64,000 nucleotides of DNA from Fuscibacter oryzae. Its GTDB lineage: Bacteria > Pseudomonadota > Alphaproteobacteria > Rhodobacterales > Rhodobacteraceae. The stretch covers positions 62,001 to 126,000 of the forward strand of contig NZ_JAESVP010000008.1 in the NCBI RefSeq assembly GCF_016765795.1, given 5' to 3'. Of this stretch, positions 26,848 to 34,779 are shown one piece after another (the first letter of the stretch is position 1; every line of letters begins with the position of its first letter). The translations under genes and the position numbers were made by a program. The notes beneath the pieces are model-generated. The model was not told the origin of the DNA, searched no databases, and was given only the letters and a program-made list of their open reading frames with translations.

Positions 26848-27342
26848 ATGACCATTCATCTTCCCGGCCGCGCTGCGCCGGCCTCTGACATCTCATCCGA
26901 ACTGTCCCGCATCCTGGCCGATCAGGCCGAGCGTGATGCCGCCGAGGTGGAACTGCACGCCCGGAACAAAGAAGTGCTGTTCGACGGGCTCCGCCATGTC
27001 GGCGTTGCCCATGTGCTGGTCAGCTTCGATGGCTCGGGCGACAGCGGGCAGATCGAAAGCATCGAGGCCCGGAGTGATGCCGACCAGAGCGTCACGCTGC
27101 CCGCCGCTCAAATCACCTTTGCCGGCATCGACTGGCAGAGCGGGGCACCCACCGAGCGCCGTCTGACCCTTGAAGGTGCCGTCGAAGAACTGGTCTATGA
27201 CCTCCTCTCCCATACGCATTCTGGCTGGCAGGACAATGACGGCACCTATGGCGAGTTCTGCATCGATGCCCGCGCCCGGACCATCCATCTCGAGTTCAAC
27301 GAGCGGTTCACCTCGTCCGAACTCTACACCCATGATTTCTGA
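26848..27342 (+). CDS. DUF6878 family protein
   Basis: 164 residues. The C-terminal half, VEELVYDLLSHTHSGWQDNDGTYGEF and HLEFNERFTSSELYTHDF, matches the DUF6878 family of alphaproteobacterial mobile elements; function unknown. The N-terminus is helical. First gene of a run of short same-strand genes (26848-30014). Preceded by a strong hairpin. Confidence 0.75.
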   Translation: MTIHLPGRAAPASDISSELSRILADQAERDAAEVELHARNKEVLFDGLRHVGVAHVLVSFDGSGDSGQIESIEARSDADQSVTLPAAQITFAGIDWQSGAPTERRLTLEGAVEELVYDLLSHTHSGWQDNDGTYGEFCIDARARTIHLEFNERFTSSELYTHDF

Positions 27343-27351
27343 GGGGCGGCG

Positions 27352-27729
27352 ATGGCACATCCGTATCACCACGCCCTGTCCTCGGTGAAGAAATGGGGCG
27401 GGACGGTCGACGATTATCTCGCCTGCCATGAATTCTTCGATGCCTCGAAGCTCATCCTGGCGGACTTCCGACACCGGGCGCTACGCCACCATGCCGAGGG
27501 GATTTTCTTCCTGGAGCAGGTCCAAGGGAAAACCTTGACCCTGTCGACAGGTCGGGTCATCCCGACCCGCTGGGTCGGCGAACAACATGTTCGCGAGGAT
27601 CTGGGCTTCATCCCAAGCTTTGCCGACTGGGCGCGGTCGATCCGGGCCGAGCCCTGGATGGGCCGGACCCAGAAGATCGAGGCTGACGTCGATCCGCATC
27701 TGGCTAGCCCCGTGCGGGAGGTCATCTGA
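27352..27729 (+). CDS. DUF6915 family protein
   Basis: 125 residues: MAHPYHHALSSVKKWGG, DFRHRALRHHAEGIFFLEQ and RWVGEQHVREDLGFIPSFADW. These are the conserved stretches of DUF6915. The His-rich HRALRHHAEG suggests a metal site, but no activity is known. Starts 9 bases after the DUF6878 stop. Confidence 0.75.
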   Translation: MAHPYHHALSSVKKWGGTVDDYLACHEFFDASKLILADFRHRALRHHAEGIFFLEQVQGKTLTLSTGRVIPTRWVGEQHVREDLGFIPSFADWARSIRAEPWMGRTQKIEADVDPHLASPVREVI

Positions 27730-27730
27730 C

Positions 27731-27937
27731 ATGAGCCGAGCATATCAGAACCTCGGTCTTCCGCTTGAAGCCTCTCCCATCACGGTCGTCCGCACGGCGA
27801 TCCGGCGGTTGCACCCCGACACGCTCGCAGTCCGCAGCTGGCGCGAGGCGCGTAAGCGCTACTATCGCGAGCTTTTGCAGGCCCATGCCGCCGCGCAACT
27901 CGCCGACCAAACCCCTCAGCCCGCGGAAGCGGGCTGA
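27731..27937 (+). CDS. Small conserved protein
   Basis: 68 residues: MSRAYQNLGLPLEASPITVVRTAIRRLHPDTLAVRSW. The start resembles a J-domain opening (YQNLGL, then LHPDT), but the protein is too short and lacks the full fold. The ATG is one base after the DUF6915 stop, implying coupled expression. Confidence 0.6.
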   Translation: MSRAYQNLGLPLEASPITVVRTAIRRLHPDTLAVRSWREARKRYYRELLQAHAAAQLADQTPQPAEAG

Positions 27938-28012
27938 TTTCCCTCTCACCATCGCAACCCACTGTGACCCGGCCATCGCGGCATGGGTTTTTCATGCTGA
28001 AAGGAGCCCATC

Positions 28013-28450
28013 GTGGCTGACTATTTTACCCAATTCTCCTGCGTCCTGGACGTGGGGACACCTGACAAGGCTGTCGCTGCGCTCGATCTCTTCCTGCGCT
28101 TGCGCGAGGAAGACGAGGCTTCGGACGATCCAGAGTTCTCGGGCTTCGCCCTTTCGCTGCCGGATGGCCCGGGCAGTTCCGTCCTCTGGATCCATGATGA
28201 CGGCCAAGGCGATGTCGAAGGGGTCATCCGCTTCGTGCTGCGCCTCGCGGGAGACCTCGATCTCACCGGCCTCTGGGGTTTTGACTATGCAAACACCTGT
28301 TCCCGACCCCGGCTGGAGGCGTTCGGCGGCGGCGCGCATGTCATTGACCTCGGCGCGCGCAAGAGCGTCGGCTGGATCAGCACCCATGAATGGCTGACCG
28401 CAGTCCTGAACGGCGAAGACATCGACGCGGTGGAGGCGCTCGTCGCATGA
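28013..28450 (+). CDS. Conserved hypothetical protein of the accessory operon
   Basis: 145 residues from a GTG with AAAGGAG eight bases upstream. Acidic, single globular domain (FTQFSCVLDVGTPDKAVAALDLFLRL, LWIHDDGQGDVEGVIRFVLRLAG, GWISTHEWL). No family identified. Its stop overlaps the ATG of the next gene (ATGA). Confidence 0.65.
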   Translation: MADYFTQFSCVLDVGTPDKAVAALDLFLRLREEDEASDDPEFSGFALSLPDGPGSSVLWIHDDGQGDVEGVIRFVLRLAGDLDLTGLWGFDYANTCSRPRLEAFGGGAHVIDLGARKSVGWISTHEWLTAVLNGEDIDAVEALVA

Positions 28451-29325
28451 ACACTGCCGTTCTTTGCCGCAATCCCGCCTCTTTCCCCATCCCGGAATTC
28501 GGCTGCAGTGCCGATGGCATGATCGTTGCCCGGATCGGCGATGCCGCCTATGCCATGATCCCCACGGCTGATGGTCGGCATTTCCTCGGCAGCGGCTGGC
28601 GACTTTCCAAGCCTTTGTCGGACTGGAAGCGGTCCGACTTCTACGGCCATAGCGGCGATGTCGCAGACGAGGCTACTTTCCACGCCTTCGTTCAGGAACA
28701 GGCCGAGCATCAGGGCGAGAAGGCCGCCCTCGGTCGGCAGGACTTCCGCGCCTATGCCAACACACCCTGGGGCCCATCGCAGGGCGCGGTCCGCTACGGC
28801 GAGGGCGTCGTCTTCCACTCGACCTCCGGCCATGGCGGGTTCCACCTGACGGCGGACCGCAATGCCCAAGTCCATTCCTTCCTGCGCGCGACGGGCGGTT
28901 GGTACGAGGAGGATGCCGCCTGGGCCGCTGTTGCGACGGCTTGGCCCGATCTCTTCACGGGCTTTGAACGCCGGCAGGCCGAAGAGGCTCTGCGCCACAG
29001 CTGGCCGGATGCCGGGGAGGCGATCCATGGCCGGGCGCTCAAGCCCGGTGAATCCCGCACGCGTGATGGCGAAGCCTTTGCGCGCGACCATGCGAGCGAT
29101 TGGGTCGTGATCTCGGCGATCTATTCCGACCAGCATCGCGGCTTCACCGAGGTGATCGCCACGCGGGGCGGACGGCGTGAACCCAAACCCGAGGAGCGCC
29201 GTTTCCTTGTCCCCTCGGGGGACTACAAGGTCGGCACCTTCGGTTTCGTCATCGATGAGGCGCGCCATGCCGTCTATGACGGCCCGTCGAGCTTCATCGG
29301 CTGGCGCGGCAGGGCAGGGGGGTGA
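28447..29325 (+). CDS. DUF7007-like protein
   Basis: 292 residues. VVFHSTSGHGGFHLTADRN and VHSFLRATGGWYEEDAAWAAV are the landmarks I associate with DUF7007 of plasmids and islands; function unknown. The ATG at 28447 overlaps the preceding stop. No signal peptide or membrane segment. Confidence 0.7.
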   Translation: MNTAVLCRNPASFPIPEFGCSADGMIVARIGDAAYAMIPTADGRHFLGSGWRLSKPLSDWKRSDFYGHSGDVADEATFHAFVQEQAEHQGEKAALGRQDFRAYANTPWGPSQGAVRYGEGVVFHSTSGHGGFHLTADRNAQVHSFLRATGGWYEEDAAWAAVATAWPDLFTGFERRQAEEALRHSWPDAGEAIHGRALKPGESRTRDGEAFARDHASDWVVISAIYSDQHRGFTEVIATRGGRREPKPEERRFLVPSGDYKVGTFGFVIDEARHAVYDGPSSFIGWRGRAGG

Positions 29326-29410
29326 ACCTCAGATTGGGGGTGCCGATCTTGGCGTTCGGGCAACCGCCAGAGGAAGAGACGGGCGGGGGAATCCGTGACG
29401 GGTTTCAGGG

Positions 29411-29427
29411 TGGGAGAGAGTCTCCTG
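29411..29427 (+). promoter_or_regulatory. Leader hairpin C
   Basis: TGGGAG/CTCCTG stem with loop AGAGT, followed by CCGCCCGTTGCGGAGTGATC and the ATG at 29451. Aligns with leaders A (5689-5705) and B (7864-7880), including the upstream CAGAGGAAGAGA segment shared with B. Confidence 0.6.
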
Positions 29428-29450
29428 CCGCCCGTTGCGGAGTGATCCCG

Positions 29451-30014
29451 ATGTCTGCACCCATTTCCCAAACGGCCTTCCGTGGCCCCGGCGACAACTT
29501 GATCGGCGGGGTTCTTGCCCGTCTTCGCCTCGCGGACCGCTTGCCCCTGCGGGTCATCTGCCGCTGCCTTGCGCATTGGGACGATCCGGCACTCGATCAG
29601 CTGTGCATCAACCGCGCGGTCGATCTCGGCACCTGCGGTGAGCTCGCGGCTGCCATGACCGTGGCCCGCAAAGCTGTCGCCTCCGGCCCTGTCGACGCCG
29701 GGCGAGATCCGGCCCTGCGCCTGGTGCCACAGTTCGTCACCATCCTGGATTCCGAACACTGTATTGTGCTGGCGGGGGAGGTGCAGGCAGGCGACATTCA
29801 CTGGTGCACGCCGGTCGACAGCGATGCCGAAGCGCGGCGCGTGGTGAGCGAGGCCTGCGGGTTTCGGGCCAAGGTCCGCGCGGCCACGGACGCCGACGAT
29901 CCCGCATCTGCCGCTGCGCTGCTCACCCACGCCCAAGCGCTGGAAGGTCGTCTGGTCGACCCGTTCTGGCGCGACTTGGCGGCTGCCGCAGTCGATCTTG
30001 TCCTGGCGGCCTGA
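29451..30014 (+). CDS. Conserved hypothetical protein with shared leader
   Basis: 187 residues, helical, Ala-rich: ARLRLADRLPLRVICRCLAHWDDPALDQLC, AAMTVARKAVASG. No domain recognised. Start set by GCGGAG about ten bases upstream. It is preceded by the same structured leader as the DUF932 and ParB-like genes, so the three are probably co-regulated. Confidence 0.65.
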   Translation: MSAPISQTAFRGPGDNLIGGVLARLRLADRLPLRVICRCLAHWDDPALDQLCINRAVDLGTCGELAAAMTVARKAVASGPVDAGRDPALRLVPQFVTILDSEHCIVLAGEVQAGDIHWCTPVDSDAEARRVVSEACGFRAKVRAATDADDPASAAALLTHAQALEGRLVDPFWRDLAAAAVDLVLAA

Positions 30015-30146
30015 TCCTTACCCGCACTCGGAGACCGAACGGCCTTCTGGTGATGCCGTGGATGAAACTCTTGCCGCCAACGGCCATATCTTCCCCAAAG
30101 AAAGGCAGCTGTTCGGATCGCATGGGCTCAGATCCGCCCACTTGCA

Positions 30147-30171
30147 GAATATCCAGCATATCTGTATATTC
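30147..30171 (+). promoter_or_regulatory. Operator of the Phd/MazF-like pair
   Basis: GAATATCCAG (30147-30156) and CTGTATATTC (30162-30171), a 10-bp inverted repeat with one mismatch and a 5-base centre, 21 bases before the antitoxin ATG. Likely the autoregulation site. Confidence 0.65.
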
Positions 30172-30192
30172 TGTCCAAATGGAGGTTCCGGC

Positions 30193-30447
30193 ATGCAACA
30201 CCTACCCGAGTTCAAGGCCGCAGACCTGACGCGGCACACCAGCGAGCTTTTCGATGCGGCAATCCGCTCTCCGGTCGCCATCACCAAGCATCGCAAGCCA
30301 AAATTCGTGCTGATGAGCATGGATCAATACCAGCAACTCGCCAAAGGCGCGACCCAACAGGTTCACATGCTGGATGAAATGCCGGACGGCCTCAAGGCGC
30401 TGATGATCGAAGGGCTCGAGCGGGACATGAACCAGGATGCCGAATAA
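30193..30447 (+). CDS. Phd/YefM-like antitoxin
   Basis: 84 residues. The N-terminus, FKAADLTRHTSELFDAAIRSPVAITKHRKPKFVLMSMDQY, is the Phd/YefM DNA-binding fold; the acidic C-terminus would wrap the toxin. GGAGG eight bases before the ATG. Overlaps the toxin gene by 11 bases. Confidence 0.85.
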   Translation: MQHLPEFKAADLTRHTSELFDAAIRSPVAITKHRKPKFVLMSMDQYQQLAKGATQQVHMLDEMPDGLKALMIEGLERDMNQDAE

Positions 30448-30856
30448 GCCCACAGCCGGAGAGGTCTTCCGCTACCCGTTCCTCTGGAAGCGGGAAGAAC
30501 TGTCCGGCGAAACCGAGGGCCGCAAGAAGCGCCCCGTTTGCATTGCCGTGACGGTCGCCAAGCAGGATGGCGAGACGGTGGTCTTCATCCTGCCGATCAC
30601 GACACAGCCGCCACAGGCCGCGCGCCATGCCCTTGAGGTGCCCGAAATCGAGTCGCAGCGCGTCGGCCTAGAGACCCATGTGCGCAAATGGATCATGCTG
30701 GACGAGGTCAACACCGACATCGTCGAGCGCTCCTATGTCTGGGATGACCGCAAGCCGCTTGGCGCCTTCAGCCCAGCCTTCACGGCCAAAATCCGCGTCA
30801 CTCTCCTTGCGCTTGCCAAGGCGGGTGCCGCAAAACTCGTGGACCGCACGAAGTAA
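30437..30856 (+). CDS. MazF/PemK-like toxin
   Basis: 139 residues: GEVFRYPFLWKREE, RKKRPVCIAVTV, VVFILPITTQPP and WIMLDEVNTD follow the order of beta strands in PemK/MazF-type endoribonucleases. Overlap with a Phd-like antitoxin and the operator upstream support a toxin-antitoxin role. The assignment to the MazF fold is by pattern and moderately sure. Confidence 0.65.
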   Translation: MPNKPTAGEVFRYPFLWKREELSGETEGRKKRPVCIAVTVAKQDGETVVFILPITTQPPQAARHALEVPEIESQRVGLETHVRKWIMLDEVNTDIVERSYVWDDRKPLGAFSPAFTAKIRVTLLALAKAGAAKLVDRTK

Positions 30857-30875
30857 CCGCCGATGGACTTCGGCC

Positions 30876-31166
30876 TCACCGGTTCCCGTCGATCCACTTT
30901 GACATCAGCCCTCGGTCCCGAAAGCATTCGTCCGGCACGGCGCGGCGCTTGATCAGCGCGAGCCGTTCGGCAAAGGCGACCTGCTTGGAGGTCGGATGGC
31001 TGGTGTCAGCAGGTTTCAACTTCGCTTGCGCCTCGATCCAGGCGCTGAGCGAACGGCGGTCCTGTTGGACTTCCCAGGGCAGCAGGCTCTGGTTGCGCAG
31101 CGCCAGCGACCGCGCATAGGCGATCTGGCGTTCGGTGGCGGGCAGGGCAAATGTGGCAGCGTCCAT
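30876..31166 (-). CDS. Two-repeat small protein under LexA control
   Basis: 96 residues built from two similar units: ATERQIAYARSLALRNQ ... LPWEVQQDRRSLSAWIE and TSKQVAFAERLALIKRR ... VPDECFRDRGLMSKWID. Such KQ-x-AFAE-x-LA repeats occur in the C-terminal parts of some topoisomerases and DNA-associated proteins. The gene has its own promoter with an exact SOS box between -35 and -10. A role in the DNA damage or conjugation response is inferred. Confidence 0.7.
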   Translation of the reverse strand: MDAATFALPATERQIAYARSLALRNQSLLPWEVQQDRRSLSAWIEAQAKLKPADTSHPTSKQVAFAERLALIKRRAVPDECFRDRGLMSKWIDGNR

Positions 31167-31195
31167 GATGGGTCTCCCATTCGGATCGTCCCTCT

Positions 31196-31224
31196 AATAT
31201 AGAACATATAGGGAACAAAATCAA
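31196..31224 (-). promoter_or_regulatory. Promoter with LexA box
   Basis: On the minus strand: TTGATT (31219-31224), 17-base spacer, TATATT (31196-31201). The spacer contains GTTC-CCTATAT-GTTC (31202-31216), an exact alphaproteobacterial LexA site that would block polymerase. Confidence 0.8.
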
Positions 31225-31331
31225 CTCCGCGTCTGCCAGAGAGCGAGAGTTGGGTCGGAAATCGGGGGCGTTCGTGCGGGTCGAGTGAGCCGCCGGGGCG
31301 CGCCATTCACCCCTGATCCGGAGGATTTCCG

Positions 31332-31754
31332 ATGACCCAAGCTGCAATTGCCCAGAAACCCGTGACCCTCGTGCCCGAGGCGCGCCGCATGGCATTCCTG
31401 CCATTGCTCTTCAGCCCCGCCCTGATGGTGATCGGCGAGCGGGCCGTCTTTCAGTTCATGTCCTGGCTGGCCCCCGACGACTACGCCGGTGGACTTTGGC
31501 ATTTCCACGAGCGGGGCGGCCAGCCTCTGTTCATGTCGCCCGACGCTGACAAGCGGTTCCGCATCTTCTGCGAGACCAACGGCTACATGGGCGAGGTCTC
31601 GGCCGAGGCCGCCGGGATCATCGCCACCCTTTTCGCGCTGTCGCATCTCTCGTTCCGGCATGAGGCCGACGAGCTGGCCGATGCCTACATGCGGCTTTAC
31701 GAGTTCGCAGGTGACCACCCAGAGGCGGGCGAGATCTTCAAGGCGATCGACTAA
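31332..31754 (+). CDS. ardB: ArdB/KlcA-family antirestriction protein
   Basis: 140 residues with the family pattern: RMAFLPLLFSPALMVIGERAVFQFMSWLAP, GGLWHFHE, NGYMGEVSAEAAGIIATLFALSHLSF and DELADAYMRLYEFAGDHPEAGEI. ArdB proteins block type I restriction during plasmid entry without mimicking DNA. GGAGG nine bases upstream. A hairpin at 31798-31825 follows. Confidence 0.88.
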   Translation: MTQAAIAQKPVTLVPEARRMAFLPLLFSPALMVIGERAVFQFMSWLAPDDYAGGLWHFHERGGQPLFMSPDADKRFRIFCETNGYMGEVSAEAAGIIATLFALSHLSFRHEADELADAYMRLYEFAGDHPEAGEIFKAID

Positions 31755-31797
31755 CGCAGGCGCCGCACAAGCCGACGGACAATTCCTGACCCATTCG

Positions 31798-31830
31798 CAC
31801 CCTCCGGCGGTTTCGTCGGGGGGTGTTTGC
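31798..31830 (+). terminator. Terminator after ardB
   Basis: 12-bp stem with two G.U pairs (31798-31809/31814-31825), loop GTTT, followed by TTTGC; 44 bases past the ardB stop. Confidence 0.6.
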
Positions 31831-31907
31831 ATTTGCCGGGTGCAGGCTGGCACAGTCAGCATTGGCCATCGTCTCGCCGGTTGCGGCATGCGGATTTCCA
31901 CGGCTGG

Positions 31908-32900
31908 ATGGCCCCGGGGGTTTCGACGGACCTTTGCCAAGCGATCAAGCGGCAGGAAATGGAGCGGGGACGTGGGCACGGGCCTCACCGCCAGATCGTC
32001 ATCGAGTTGGGCAAGTTGAACTGGTCGTGTCAGCCCGGAATGACCAGCGACGCGGCCCAGTCGCAGCTGTCGTTCGATGTTCGTCTCGTTCGCTGCCTTC
32101 ACGCTGACAGACCTGAACCAAGTGGAGCGGCGGGCGCCGCGAGGCCGCAGGGCAGGGGGGAGATGCGCAGCTTGGCCTGACTGGCTGCCAGAGGTGGTTT
32201 CATCGCCGGTGGTGCCTGTCCTGCCTCTCCTTCCGGGCCTTCTGGTGCGCCTTGATCTCCTTGGATTGTCTGTCCCAGCCCGCGTCCAGTGGCCTCTGGT
32301 GATGGGCTGATCTGCCCGAAGGACGTCTTCGCCTCGACCGCTTCGGCGCAACAGCGTCGTCACAACTTTCATCCCCTGCCGGTGCTGGCACCGTCATTCC
32401 TCGCGCGGCAAGAAAGTTCCTCCTGTGCTGTCAGGCCCCGCGAGCGGGGTGCACCAGCGGTCGCCTCCGGGCTGTCGATCGCCATCGAGGCCGCAAGGAC
32501 GCGGGCCCGAAACAGAGCAAAACGGAGAAAGAACATGGCGACCATCGGCACCTTCAAGAAGACCGGCACCGAATACACCGGCGAAATCTTCACCCTCAGC
32601 CTGCAGGCCAAGGGTGTGCGCCTCGTCCCCGACCTGCGGGCCTCGGGCGAGAACGCGCCCAGCCACCGGGTCCTGGTCGGCCGCGCCGAGATCGGCGCCG
32701 CCTGGACGAAGACATCGAACGAGGGCCGCGCATATCTGGGCCTGAAGCTGGACGATCCGAGCTTCGCCGCCCCGATCTACGCCAACCTCTTCGATGACGA
32801 AGACGGCGAGGGCTTCAGCCTCATCTGGTCCCGCCCCAACACCCGCCGCGGCGACTGATCACCAAGGCAAAGGCCCCGGTCGAAAGACCGGGGCCGAAGC
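31908..32900 (+). repeat. DUF736 repeat, copy 3
   Basis: Third direct copy, about 10.6 kb from copy 2. Its left end matches copy 1 best (ATGGCCCC, TTTCGACGG, CTTTGCCAAGCGATCA), whereas from the CGGGCCTCACC region on it resembles copy 2. Ends with the GGCCCCGGTC-GAAA-GACCGGGGCC hairpin (32872-32895). Confidence 0.85.
32535..32858 (+). CDS. DUF736 protein, copy 3
   Basis: 107 residues, intact, differing from copy 2 at only a few positions (R/V for R/I in SHRV, TKT for TKK, GRAYLG for GREYLG, GEGFSLI for GEGHSLI). GGAG about ten bases before ATG 32535. Function unknown. Confidence 0.9.
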   Translation: MATIGTFKKTGTEYTGEIFTLSLQAKGVRLVPDLRASGENAPSHRVLVGRAEIGAAWTKTSNEGRAYLGLKLDDPSFAAPIYANLFDDEDGEGFSLIWSRPNTRRGD

Positions 32901-33131
32901 GCTGCTTTTCGACACAAAGGGCGGATTGTAGACAGATGCCGATACGACGATGCGTTACGGTATCCGGATGGAGCGGAGTTCGTTTGCCGTGCAGCAATTT
33001 CAGCCACCTCCGACGTGGAGGGCGAAGAGTTGACTGGCACGACCGCGACCGCGTAGTCGCGAAATTCGACAGATGCGGCCGTCCGATCAGGTTGCAGGTG
33101 CTTCAGGCGACGACTTTGCGCAAAGCGGTGC

Positions 33132-34187
33132 CTAGCGAGACGATCTGTCTGGCCCCCACGCCCTGCCCTCAGCAAAAGTTCGAAGTGGTGCGAACTTCTT
33201 TCTGTAGGCGGCTGGCGACAAACCAACTTCACGCCTGAAGATACGTCTGAAAGAGGCGGGGTCCTCATAGCCCACCAGCGCACCGATATCTTCGGCAGGC
33301 GTCGAATTGTTTTCAAGAATGCGCTTGGCTTCCTCGATCCTCAGGCCCTGCACATATTCGATGGGCGAGCGGCCGGTCGCAGCCCCGAAACGACGCGAAA
33401 GCGTGCGGCCGTTCAGTCCCGTCCGTGCCGCCATGGCCTGAACCGGATTGGGTAATGTGAAGTTCTCGGCAAGCCAAAGCTGGCATTCGGAAACCACGAG
33501 GTCAGAGGTGTTGACCCGCCGGTTCATCGCCGCGAAGGGCAGTTGCCCATCTTCGTGACCTGCGAGCAGGTGGATCTTCGCGGTCTCGCAAGCCTGCCTG
33601 TGGCCGCAAAAGGTGGCCGTTAGATAGAGCGCCAATTCCTGCCAGGAGGTCACGCCGCCTGCGGTTACAATGCCGTCCGCCTCGGCAGCAAGACAAAGCA
33701 CACAGTTCTTTTGCACCCGAACCAGAGGATAGTTTTGGGCAAACAACTCGCCATAGGCCCAGTGCACTGCCGCATCGCGACCATCCAGCAGCCCCGCTTC
33801 TGCCAGAACAAGGGCGCCCGCGCAGACTGAAGCGACCAGCGCACCCCGTTCGTGCATCCCGCGCAACCATGCGGCAATCTCGGGGTACTCTCCCGTCGGC
33901 GCCTTGCTGATCGGGCTGTACATGTCACAAACGACGACGGCATCTGCCTCTTCGATGGCAGACATGGCGGCCTGTGGTTCGACCAGAACATTGCTGGCGC
34001 ATCTGAAGGGCCGCCCGTCTTGGGAAACGATCTTCACATCCATGGATTCCGGGCCAGGCGCACCTTCGGTCATATCCGCGAAGACGGCACCGACGGAATA
34101 CAGCACGTCATACAGGCCGTAGAGCACGGATGGCGTCGTGTTCTCTGCCGCCAGCAAGACGATCTTCGGCTTTCTTGTGGTGTCCAT
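33132..34187 (-). CDS. GlxA-type regulator (DJ-1/PfpI domain plus AraC HTH)
   Basis: 351 residues. The N-terminal ~190 residues form a DJ-1/PfpI-like domain (IVLLAAENTTPSVLYGLYDVL, GALVASVCAGALVLAEAGLLDG, AVHWAY), usually non-catalytic in GlxA regulators. The C-terminal AraC domain has NPVQAMAARTGLNGRTLSRRFGAATG and EDIGALVGYEDPASFRRIFRREVGLSP. ATG 34187 has GGGGAC seven bases upstream. Divergent from the small gene at 34490 and the oxidoreductase, which it may control. Confidence 0.88.
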   Translation of the reverse strand: MDTTRKPKIVLLAAENTTPSVLYGLYDVLYSVGAVFADMTEGAPGPESMDVKIVSQDGRPFRCASNVLVEPQAAMSAIEEADAVVVCDMYSPISKAPTGEYPEIAAWLRGMHERGALVASVCAGALVLAEAGLLDGRDAAVHWAYGELFAQNYPLVRVQKNCVLCLAAEADGIVTAGGVTSWQELALYLTATFCGHRQACETAKIHLLAGHEDGQLPFAAMNRRVNTSDLVVSECQLWLAENFTLPNPVQAMAARTGLNGRTLSRRFGAATGRSPIEYVQGLRIEEAKRILENNSTPAEDIGALVGYEDPASFRRIFRREVGLSPAAYRKKFAPLRTFAEGRAWGPDRSSR

Positions 34188-34489
34188 CAGCGTCCCCGTT
34201 GGCCTCCGATGCACTTTTCTTGGCGAGACTGTCCGTTTTGCCTTGGTTTCGTCAGTTCTGCCTCTGACTTGAGGCCCCGCGCAAGGCTTAAGTTGGGATG
34301 CAGGTTGGAAGTGTCAGCCTGACGGACCCAAACGATGTCCAAAGCCCAAGATAAGGATCCAAACGCCTCCGAGCATGGCCTCCACCAAGTCGGCACATCT
34401 CATGCGCCGACATCGCTCATATCCTCTGTGCTGATACGCAAACACTGTCACGGCCAATTCGAAACCCATCTCAAATTAGGAGCGCCAAA

Positions 34490-34726
34490 ATGACATCTTC
34501 TCTGGCAGTCGTCGCCCCCGCGCAGCGGTCTCGTTCATTTCGCCTCGCCTTGCGGTCCACTCTTTCGCGGATTGCTGAAAAGATTGGTTCCGGCTGGGCA
34601 CAGGAGGCTGATCTTGCGGACGTTATGGAGCTGTATCACGTCGATGAATCCACGTTGAGGGACAAAGGCTTGACCAGAATGGATGTCATTCGTCTTCTGG
34701 AAACCAGGTGCTCGACCGTTGAATAG
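34490..34726 (+). CDS. Small hypothetical protein
   Basis: 78 residues, basic N-terminus and acidic C-terminus, predicted helical (LALRSTLSRIAEKIGSGWAQEADLADVMELYHVDEST). AGGAG nine bases before the ATG supports translation. It precedes the FAD oxidoreductase by 53 bases and is probably in the same transcript. Confidence 0.6.
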   Translation: MTSSLAVVAPAQRSRSFRLALRSTLSRIAEKIGSGWAQEADLADVMELYHVDESTLRDKGLTRMDVIRLLETRCSTVE

Positions 34727-34779
34727 AAAACCTGCGGATCCACAGATATGCCCTCCCGACCAGAGACAGGGGATTGAAA

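Noticed and set aside
28021-29268. Minus-strand frames opposite the 28013 and 28447 genes
   Set aside because: Plus-strand genes have ribosome sites, start/stop overlaps and family matches.
31221-32372. 383-codon minus-strand frame across ardB and repeat 3
   Set aside because: Opposite ardB; frame not kept in the other two repeat copies.
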